Assembly: GCA_013042255.1 (NCBI GenBank)
Contig: JABDQK010000034.1
Span: forward strand, 1-10,043
Source: Flavobacteriaceae bacterium
GTDB taxonomy: Bacteria > Bacteroidota > Bacteroidia > Flavobacteriales > Flavobacteriaceae
Length of the DNA: 10,043 bases
Direction of reading: 5' to 3'
The notes under the pieces are model-generated. The model was not told where the DNA came from, made no database searches, and saw nothing but the letters and a program-made list of their open reading frames with translations. Shown here piece after piece: positions 1 through 5,457 of the stretch. How positions within the stretch are numbered: position 1 is the first letter of the stretch; every line of letters starts with the position of its first letter. Position numbers and translations under genes: made by a program.

Positions 1-308
1 CCTGTTAATTCAGTGTCAGATAAGGGATTTGATTCGGGTTCTGTTTCTTGTGTCCTGATATTCGATTTAGTATTGGTAATCACCTCCTCGACATCTGGCT
101 CTGAATCAGTGCCTGGAAGGAACACAAACAAGGCAATGATCAATACTGCCGCGGCACCACCTAATTGCCACCAGATAGGAAGGATCCTTCGCTTCTTTTG
201 TTTACTATCAAGGGAAGCGGAAATATTTTCCCATACCACTTCATCAGGTATCTGACTGTAGTCCTGAAGTTTTTCCCTGAATACCTTTTCTATATTTTTC
301 TTTTTCAT
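1..308 (-). CDS. Probable anti-sigma / single-pass inner-membrane protein (3' end missing)
   Basis: This reading frame starts with ATG at 308 and runs without a stop off the left edge, giving the first 102 residues. Residues 1-43 are charged and hydrophilic and contain the sequence PDEVVWENI. One hydrophobic segment follows at about residues 44-65 (IWWQLGGAAAVLIIALFVF). The rest is acidic and Thr/Ser/Glu-rich, so it is probably periplasmic. The layout (short cytoplasmic N-terminus, one membrane span, periplasmic part) and the position 11 nt after the ECF sigma factor stop fit a membrane-bound anti-sigma factor or regulatory partner, a common arrangement in Bacteroidota. The role is inferred from topology and neighbourhood. 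No zinc-binding anti-sigma motif (HxxxCxxC) is visible in this part, and the C-terminal domain is outside the window. No strong ribosome binding site precedes the ATG. Confidence 0.7.
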   Translation of the reverse strand, partial: MKKKNIEKVFREKLQDYSQIPDEVVWENISASLDSKQKKRRILPIWWQLGGAAAVLIIALFVFLPGTDSEPDVEEVITNTKSNIRTQETEPESNPLSDTELT

Positions 309-319
309 GTGCCCGGGTA

Positions 320-850
320 TTAAGCAATATTGATGTTTTCTTTCTTTAATTTCTCTTTCAGGATCATTTTGGCCCTAGATAAATTTGATTTGGAAGTGCC
401 TGTAGAAGTCCCTAAAAGTTCACTGATCTCTTTGTGCGTATATCCATCTAAAACATAGAGGTTGAATGTTAGCCTGTATTTGTTGGGCAATTCCTGTACG
501 TATTGGAGGAGGGTTGAGAGTTGAACATCCGGATAGTCATAATCGAGATCCTCTTCTTCGCTCAGATTGTCTGAGACCACGTTCATATATTGACCCTTGC
601 GATACTTCTGGAGTACCGTATTCACAGTAATCCTTTTTAACCAACCTTCAAAAGATCCCTTGAACTTAAATTGGTCTATTTTATCGTAGATCGTCAGAAA
701 ACTATCGTGGAGGTTGTCTTCTGCTTCAGTTTTATTCCTTGAATACTTCAAACAAAGTCCGTATAAGACACTGGAATACTTCCGGTAAAGCTGTTCTTGT
801 GCCTTCCTGTCTCCTTTTTTACATTGATTTATGAGCTTCTTTAAACTCAA
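320..850 (-). CDS. ECF-type RNA polymerase sigma factor (sigma-70 family), TTG start
   Basis: A 176-residue protein of normal length for an extracytoplasmic-function sigma factor, which directs RNA polymerase to a specific promoter set. The sigma region 2 part covers about residues 20-86 and includes EAEDNLHDSF and KGSFEGWLKRI. Region 4 covers about residues 110-168, with LPNKYRLTFNLYVLDGY followed by the helix-turn-helix around residues 137-160 (HKEISELLG ... SKSNLSRAK). The acidic linker SEEEDLDYDYPD (97-108) lies between them. The frame begins with TTG (850-848). No in-frame ATG exists between it and the preceding in-frame stop at 898-896, and the sequence right after TTG (SLKKLINQCKKGD) is where family members begin, so TTG is the likely start; ATT at 853 is less likely. 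It lies 40 nt after the lipoprotein gene and 11 nt before the membrane protein gene, probably its regulator. Confidence 0.93.
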   Translation of the reverse strand: MSLKKLINQCKKGDRKAQEQLYRKYSSVLYGLCLKYSRNKTEAEDNLHDSFLTIYDKIDQFKFKGSFEGWLKRITVNTVLQKYRKGQYMNVVSDNLSEEEDLDYDYPDVQLSTLLQYVQELPNKYRLTFNLYVLDGYTHKEISELLGTSTGTSKSNLSRAKMILKEKLKKENINIA

Positions 851-890
851 AATGCTGGTTAGATTTAGATCTTCAATTCCCAGAAAACCA

Positions 891-1310
891 TTAATTCACG
901 GGCACTTCTATCTCGAGGTACTGTTGTTCGCCATTCTCATTCTCCCCGCTCCAGAACCTGAATAAATAGGTTTCATCGTACAGACAAATAAAATTGAAAG
1001 ATGCTTCAAGCTCTTCAATTGCCTGAGTACAGGGATCCTCATAGAATTCTGTGCCAATGGCTACTACATTACGGGTGGTGGTCGCTTCTTTTGTGATGTC
1101 AAATCCTTCAAAAAACACACATCCACTTGGCCGCAGATACCTCACCCTGATCTCGTAAGTTTCATTCAGTTCAAAAGATTGAGGAAGATCAGCACTTACT
1201 ATTTGGAGAGGGATAAAATTAAAATTGACGCTGTCGTCTTCAAGTTTACAAGACTGGAAGACAAAGGCAAGGGAAAATAGAATCAGAAATGTGAATTTCT
1301 TATAGCTCAT
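891..1310 (-). CDS. Predicted lipoprotein of unknown function, downstream of recA
   Basis: A 139-residue protein with a lipoprotein signal peptide: Lys-rich start, hydrophobic core at about residues 6-18 and a lipobox FQSC with the lipidated cysteine at residue 21. The residues just after Cys21 are KLEDD; acidic residues in this position are associated with surface export of lipoproteins in Bacteroidota, so outer-membrane location is likely and surface exposure possible. The mature part looks beta-rich, with alternating hydrophobic and polar residues, and has three cysteines (64, 94, 109) that could include a disulfide. No domain I can name is recognised. It lies 69 nt after recA and 40 nt before the sigma factor with no obvious terminator on either side. 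Being directly ahead of an ECF sigma gene, it could belong to an envelope-sensing unit, but that is only suggested by position. Confidence 0.8.
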   Translation of the reverse strand: MSYKKFTFLILFSLAFVFQSCKLEDDSVNFNFIPLQIVSADLPQSFELNETYEIRVRYLRPSGCVFFEGFDITKEATTTRNVVAIGTEFYEDPCTQAIEELEASFNFICLYDETYLFRFWSGENENGEQQYLEIEVPVN

Positions 1311-1379
1311 CTCAACACAAGTTTTTCTTTAAGATGAAAATAAGTAAGAAGGGTTGCTTTATGCAGCTAATGAAGGTTT

Positions 1380-2387
1380 TTATGCCTTAATCGCGGTTAT
1401 CGCATCTTTGATCTTAACTTCTAACTCCTCCAGCAATTCAGGATTGTCAAGAAGAAGAGTTTTAACTGCATCTCTACCCTGTCCGAGCTTTGTATCACCA
1501 TAACTGAACCAGGAACCACTTTTCTTAATGATTTCAAATTCAACTCCCAGATCGAGGATTTCTCCCACTTTTGAAATCCCTTCCCCGTACATAATATCGA
1601 ATTCGGCAGTTTTAAAAGGTGGAGCAACTTTATTTTTAACCACTTTTACTCTGGTTTTATTTCCCTGCACGTTACCATCAGTATCCTTTATCTGAGTGGA
1701 TCTCCTGATATCGAGACGCACAGAAGCATAGAATTTAAGGGCGTTACCACCGGTGGTCGTTTCCGGGTTTCCAAACATCACACCTATCTTTTCGCGTAAC
1801 TGGTTGATAAAAACCACGGTACAATGGGTTTTACTGATGGAAGCCGTAAGCTTCCTCAGCGCCTGCGACATCAGTCGGGCATGTAATCCCATTTTTGAAT
1901 CGCCCATTTCCCCTTCAATTTCACTTTTTGGTGTCAGGGCAGCGACAGAATCAATAATCACTATATCTATAGCCCCCGAACGGATAAGATTGTCGGCTAT
2001 TTCAAGGGCTTGCTCCCCGTGATCGGGTTGTGAAATAATCAGATTATCTATATCAACTCCTAACTTCTGCGCGTAAAACCTGTCAAACGCATGTTCTGCG
2101 TCAATAAAGGCAGCGATACCTCCGTTTTTCTGAGCTTCAGCAATGGCGTGAAGAGTAAGGGTGGTTTTTCCAGAAGATTCTGGACCATAGATTTCTATTA
2201 CTCTTCCCCGGGGATATCCTCCCACCCCTAGGGCAATGTCGAGACCGAGTGAACCCGAAGGTATAACTTCAACATCGGCAACCACAGTATCTCCCATCTT
2301 CATTACCGCCCCTTTACCATAGGTTTTATCCAACTTATCCAGGGTTAATTTCAGGGCTTTCAACTTCGCTTCTTTCTCACTACTCAT
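1380..2387 (-). CDS. recA: RecA recombinase
   Basis: A 335-residue, full-length RecA, the ATP-dependent strand-exchange protein of homologous recombination. The Walker A loop GPESSGKT is at residues 68-75. The catalytic glutamate is in DAEHA (Glu98), Walker B is in [10 protein letters not shown] (Asp146), and the L2 DNA-binding loop region is [19 protein letters not shown] around residues 207-224. The C-terminal domain ends in [16 protein letters not shown], shorter and less acidic than the E. coli tail. The start ATG at 2387 gives the usual N-terminus. The gene is divergent from trhO. No LexA-type operator of the E. coli or Bacillus pattern was seen upstream, but I did not test other operator types. 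A tentative Bacteroidota-type promoter is described at 2418-2448. Three genes follow in the same direction without a clear terminator. Confidence 0.99.
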   Translation of the reverse strand: MSSEKEAKLKALKLTLDKLDKTYGKGAVMKMGDTVVADVEVIPSGSLGLDIALGVGGYPRGRVIEIYGPESSGKTTLTLHAIAEAQKNGGIAAFIDAEHAFDRFYAQKLGVDIDNLIISQPDHGEQALEIADNLIRSGAIDIVIIDSVAALTPKSEIEGEMGDSKMGLHARLMSQALRKLTASISKTHCTVVFINQLREKIGVMFGNPETTTGGNALKFYASVRLDIRRSTQIKDTDGNVQGNKTRVKVVKNKVAPPFKTAEFDIMYGEGISKVGEILDLGVEFEIIKKSGSWFSYGDTKLGQGRDAVKTLLLDNPELLEELEVKIKDAITAIKA

Positions 2388-2417
2388 GTCTTCTCTTTCT
2401 TTATATTTTAAGGAAGA

Positions 2418-2448
2418 CTAAAATACCACTTCTTTTTGCATATCACAA
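2418..2448 (-). promoter_or_regulatory. Tentative recA promoter
   Basis: On the minus strand, TTG (2448-2446) is followed after 20 nt by TATTTTAG (2425-2418), one mismatch from the Bacteroidota -7 box TAnnTTTG. It would give a 5' leader of about 25 nt before the recA ATG. The motifs are weak and the surrounding DNA is AT-rich, so this is a candidate only. Confidence 0.3.
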
Positions 2449-2563
2449 TCACAAAAGCAACCTTTTTATTTTTTGGTCATCTTGTCTAAAAACATTTCTA
2501 ATTGTTGTTCACTTTACTGGTATTATCCACTATGGAAAAGAAAATTTCCTTAAAGTGATCCCT

Positions 2564-2591
2564 AAGGGCCTTGATTTTCAGGGCCCTTTTT
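2564..2591 (+). terminator. Rho-independent terminator with no gene before it
   Basis: A perfect 7-bp GC-rich stem, AAGGGCC (2564-2570) with GGCCCTT (2582-2588), encloses an 11-nt loop and runs into a T-rich stretch (2587-2591, then GTTT). Read on the minus strand the stem is not followed by a T run, so it acts on plus-strand transcripts. The genes on both sides point away from it (recA leftward, trhO rightward), so no annotated gene ends here. It would terminate a short plus-strand transcript begun somewhere in about 2400-2560, or shield trhO from transcription arising antisense to recA. Confidence 0.65.
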
Positions 2592-2592
2592 G

Positions 2593-2622
2593 TTTGATGG
2601 GTGATGAAAAATTGTATTTTTG
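2593..2622 (+). promoter_or_regulatory. Predicted trhO promoter, Bacteroidota sigma-A type
   Basis: TTTG (2593-2596) is followed after 18 nt by TATTTTTG (2615-2622), an exact match to TAnnTTTG. Transcription would start near 2628, leaving a leader of about 30 nt before the ATG at 2659. The -33 box starts right after the terminator at 2564-2591, so trhO would be transcribed independently of anything upstream. Confidence 0.6.
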
Positions 2623-2658
2623 CCTTTTAATTTTCATTCAACTTAATCGCGGTATAGC

Positions 2659-3729
2659 ATGCAACTGTACAATACATTAAGTGCGAAAGAAAGGGAAGTA
2701 CTCATTGAAAAGGCCGGGAAAGAGCGGCTTACCATCTCCTTTTACCGATACGCACACATAGGGAATCCCCATATTTTCAGAAATCATATGTTCCTCGCCT
2801 GGGATGCACTTGAAGTGCTGGGCAGGATTTATGTGGCCCATGAGGGTATCAACGCCCAACTCTCCGTTCCGGCAGAAAATTTTGAAGCTTTTAAAGCTCA
2901 TTTAGACAGTATCAGTTTTCTTCAGAACGTTCGTTTAAACATCGCTATTGAGCAGGACAATAAATCCTTCCTTAAATTGAAAGTGAAGGTGAGAAAAAAG
3001 ATTGTTGCAGACGGACTCAATGATGCCACTTTTGATGTAACTGACAAAGGCATACACGTTGGAGCCGAACTTTTTAACGAACTCATTGAAGATCCGGACA
3101 CCCTTTTGGTGGATATGAGAAATCATTATGAGAGTGAGATCGGTCATTTTAAGAATGCCATCACTCCGGATGTAGATACTTTCAGGGACTCCCTCGATAT
3201 CATAGAACAAGAGCTCTCAGAGTTTAAAGAAGAGAAAAAACTAGTGATGTATTGTACCGGTGGTATACGTTGTGAGAAGGCCAGTGCATATTACAAACAC
3301 AAAGGATTTAAGAATGTCTATCAATTAGAGGGTGGGATTATTGATTACGCCCGACAAGTTGAAGCAAAAGGGTTGGAAAATAAATTCCTGGGGAAAAATT
3401 TTGTATTTGATCATCGAAGGGGTGAGCGTATTTCAGACGAAATAATCGCCCAATGCCATCAATGCGGTGAACCTTGTGACACACATGTTAATTGTGCTAA
3501 TGAAGCCTGTCACTTATTGTTTATACAATGTGATTCCTGTGCTGAGAAAATGGATCAGTGTTGTTCGTCAGAATGCAAAGAAATTCATGCCTTACCGGAG
3601 GAAGAACAGAAGATACTCAGGAAAGGAAAGACAGTAAGCAATAAGATTTTTAAAAAGGGACGATCGGAGGCCTTACTATATAAAAAAAGCCCTGAAGCAA
3701 CCGTCAAACCCATTTTTACTTCACGTTAA
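2659..3729 (+). CDS. trhO: tRNA uridine(34) hydroxylase, rhodanese-domain protein TrhO (YceA family)
   Basis: A 356-residue protein matching the TrhO/YceA family, which hydroxylates C5 of uridine at the wobble position of certain tRNAs using oxygen. Residues 1-115 form the N-terminal acylphosphatase-like part, with the family sequence GRIYVAHEGINAQLSV at 55-70. The rhodanese domain covers about 130-235: LLVDMRNHYESEIGHF at 149-164 and active-site loop CTGGIRCEKA, with catalytic Cys199 and a second Cys at 205. The C-terminal part (about 262-310) has ten cysteines, including CHQCGEPC (266-273) and CDSC (291-294), and looks metal-binding; the last 45 residues are basic. Length fits the family. 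A promoter candidate lies at 2593-2622. The next gene begins 88 nt downstream, so trhO may be a single-gene unit or may read through into ricT. Confidence 0.95.
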   Translation: MQLYNTLSAKEREVLIEKAGKERLTISFYRYAHIGNPHIFRNHMFLAWDALEVLGRIYVAHEGINAQLSVPAENFEAFKAHLDSISFLQNVRLNIAIEQDNKSFLKLKVKVRKKIVADGLNDATFDVTDKGIHVGAELFNELIEDPDTLLVDMRNHYESEIGHFKNAITPDVDTFRDSLDIIEQELSEFKEEKKLVMYCTGGIRCEKASAYYKHKGFKNVYQLEGGIIDYARQVEAKGLENKFLGKNFVFDHRRGERISDEIIAQCHQCGEPCDTHVNCANEACHLLFIQCDSCAEKMDQCCSSECKEIHALPEEEQKILRKGKTVSNKIFKKGRSEALLYKKSPEATVKPIFTSR

Positions 3730-3737
3730 AAAAGTAG

Positions 3738-3745
3738 TATCTTTA
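3738..3745 (+). promoter_or_regulatory. Weak promoter-like -7 box before the ricT-gldH operon
   Basis: TATCTTTA is one mismatch from TAnnTTTG. A TTTA (3715-3718), also one mismatch from the -33 box, lies 19 nt upstream, inside the end of trhO. The box is in the 88-nt gap before a five-gene run, so it is a reasonable place for a promoter, but both elements are imperfect. Confidence 0.3.
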
Positions 3746-3771
3746 CCTGTAAGAATTAATTACGAACGCTT

Positions 3772-3802
3772 TTTGGACTAAGCTTTACGGCTTTTTTCCA
3801 AA
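3772..3802 (+). other. Nested hairpin in the trhO-ricT gap
   Basis: TTTGGA (3772-3777) pairs with TCCAAA (3797-3802). Inside, AAGC (3780-3783) pairs with GCTT (3790-3793) around the loop TTTACG. A T run (3792-3797) follows the inner stem, so this could be a weak trhO terminator or a structured leader of the next gene. The stems are short and AT-rich. Confidence 0.35.
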
Positions 3803-3817
3803 TCAAGATAAAAAATT

Positions 3818-4978
3818 ATGGGTTGTAGCAGTTGTTCAACCGGAAAGGATGGACAACCTAGGGGATGCAAGAACAATGGGACTTGCGGTACAGATGGTTG
3901 TAATAAATTAACGGTTTTTGACTGGCTTTCCAACATGTCACTTCCCAATGGCGAGAAGCCTTTTGATTGTGTTGAGGTCAGGTTTAAAAATAGCAGAAAG
4001 GAATTCTACAGAGTTCCCGAAGATATATCCCTTTCTATAGGGGAAATAGTCGCAACTCAGGCTAAATCTGGACATGATGTCGGGATGGTAACCCTGGCTG
4101 GGGAACTGGTCCGGATACAAATGAAAAAGAAGAAGGTAGCGAATGACGATCAACTTCCAAAAGTCTACCGTAAAGCCACACAGAAAGACATAGACAAATG
4201 GCAGAAATGCCGGGACAAAGAAGATGAGATCAAAAAGAGATCTCGTGAGATGGCCATTATACTCCGTCTGCAAATGAAGATTTCAGATGTGGAATTTCAG
4301 GGAGACGGGTCTAAGGCTACTTTCTATTATACCGCAGATGAACGCGTAGATTTCAGGCAGTTGATCAAGGATATGGCGAAAGCGTTTGGGATCAGAATTG
4401 AAATGAGGCAGATTGGATACAGGCAAGAGGCACAGCGCCTTGGGGGCATAGGATCCTGCGGTAGAGAATTGTGTTGTTCCACCTGGTTGACCGATTTCAG
4501 ATCGGTAAGCACATCTTCAGCGCGTTACCAGCAACTCTCCCTGAACCCTCAGAAACTTGCCGGCCAGTGTGGGAAATTAAAATGTTGTCTGAATTACGAA
4601 TTGGATATGTATCTGGAGGCTTTGAAGGATTTTCCTTCACAGGACAGCAAGCTACACACTGAAAAGGGGTTAGCATTTTGCCAGAAAACGGATATATTTA
4701 AAGGACTGCTGTGGTTCTCGTATAAGGACGACCCTTCTCACTGGCATACCCTTACAAAAGAACAGGTACAGGAGATCATTGAGAAAAACAAAAAGAAAGA
4801 AAAGGTAGCCAGCCTTGAGTTGTACGCTTCAGATAATCTGGAAAAGGAAACCACACTTTTTGAAAATACCGTAGGTCAGGACAGCCTTACCCGTTTTGAC
4901 CGTCCCAGGAATAAGAATAGAAGAAAGAAGAACAAAAAGAGGAGAAAACCTGCAAAATCTTCACAAAAAAATGGGTAG
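3818..4978 (+). CDS. ricT: PSP1-domain protein, RicT (YaaT) homologue with Cys-rich N-terminus
   Basis: A 386-residue protein with the PSP1 / RicT core. In Bacillus, RicT (YaaT) forms the Y-complex with RicA and RicF, binds iron-sulfur clusters and steers RNase Y mRNA processing; whether the Bacteroidota protein does the same is inference. The family signatures are GSCGRELCCSTWL (212-224) and CGKLKCCLNYE (251-261), giving cysteines 214, 219, 220, 251, 256 and 257. The PSP1 region starts near residue 50 (FDCVEVRFKN). An N-terminal extension, residues 1-30, carries five cysteines (3, 6, 17, 23, 28) and could bind metal or a cluster. The C-terminus (363-380) is very basic (RNKNRRKKNKKRRK), suited to binding RNA. 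It overlaps gldH by 8 nt, which suggests translational coupling. The start ATG at 3818 is preceded by an A-rich stretch instead of a clear ribosome binding site. Confidence 0.92.
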   Translation: MGCSSCSTGKDGQPRGCKNNGTCGTDGCNKLTVFDWLSNMSLPNGEKPFDCVEVRFKNSRKEFYRVPEDISLSIGEIVATQAKSGHDVGMVTLAGELVRIQMKKKKVANDDQLPKVYRKATQKDIDKWQKCRDKEDEIKKRSREMAIILRLQMKISDVEFQGDGSKATFYYTADERVDFRQLIKDMAKAFGIRIEMRQIGYRQEAQRLGGIGSCGRELCCSTWLTDFRSVSTSSARYQQLSLNPQKLAGQCGKLKCCLNYELDMYLEALKDFPSQDSKLHTEKGLAFCQKTDIFKGLLWFSYKDDPSHWHTLTKEQVQEIIEKNKKKEKVASLELYASDNLEKETTLFENTVGQDSLTRFDRPRNKNRRKKNKKRRKPAKSSQKNG

Positions 4979-5453
4979 ATCATACTGGACTCTTCTGCTG
5001 ACTGTATTACTGCTTTCTGGCTGTGGGAATGGCCCGCTTTACTCAGATTTTCAGTCACTCGAGAACGGGGTGTGGAACAAGGACAGTATCATAGAGTTCG
5101 AAACTCCTGAGTTGCAATCCGATGAGGTATACCAGATGTATATCAATATCAGAAATGACAATACCTATCCTTACAGTAATCTGTATCTGATTACTGAACT
5201 GGAATATCCCGGGGGGGAAACTTATATCGATACTTTGGAGTACGCTATGGCAGAAGCCGACGGTAGCTGGCTGGGAAAAGGATATGGCAGTATTAAAGAA
5301 AACAAACTTTGGTATAAGGAAAACATCAATTTTCCCGTTACAGGCGTATATACTATACGAATTGAACAGGCAATGAGAAAAAATGGTAGGGTAGAAGGAG
5401 TTGGTGAACTGATAGGAATTACAGACGTGGGCCTGGAAATAGAAAGCAATTAA
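4971..5453 (+). CDS. gldH: Gliding motility lipoprotein GldH
   Basis: A 160-residue lipoprotein. The signal peptide has a hydrophobic core (WTLLLTVLLL, residues 6-15) and the lipobox LSGC with lipidated Cys18. The mature part resembles GldH: PLYSDFQSLENGVWNKDSI near the N-terminus, then a beta-rich domain with NDNTYPYSNLYLI, DTLEY, GSWLG and NFPVTGVYTIRIEQAMR, which fits the usual GldH length. In Flavobacterium johnsoniae GldH is an envelope lipoprotein needed for gliding and for chitin use, functions tied to the type IX secretion/gliding apparatus. I chose the ATG at 4971 over the in-frame ATG at 4896 because only 4971 puts the signal peptide at the N-terminus. It overlaps the end of ricT by 8 nt and is 4 nt from the penicillin-binding protein gene. 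The identification is from pattern and context. Confidence 0.88.
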   Translation: MGRSYWTLLLTVLLLSGCGNGPLYSDFQSLENGVWNKDSIIEFETPELQSDEVYQMYINIRNDNTYPYSNLYLITELEYPGGETYIDTLEYAMAEADGSWLGKGYGSIKENKLWYKENINFPVTGVYTIRIEQAMRKNGRVEGVGELIGITDVGLEIESN

Positions 5454-5457
5454 TCTG

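Noticed and set aside
1311..1379. Terminator or promoter between recA and the lipoprotein gene
   Set aside because: No stem with a T run and no TAnnTTTG box found on the minus strand.
2388..2460. Possible LexA/SOS operator before recA
   Set aside because: No sequence resembling the E. coli or Bacillus SOS box was seen.
2532..2558. 8-codon frame MEKKISLK just before the stranded terminator
   Set aside because: Too short to judge; mentioned only as part of the small RNA or leader question.
2935..3210. Open frame on the minus strand inside trhO
   Set aside because: Antisense to the rhodanese gene and without recognisable motifs.
4896..4970. Upstream in-frame ATG for gldH at 4896
   Set aside because: It would place 25 charged residues, encoded inside the end of ricT, before the lipoprotein signal peptide.
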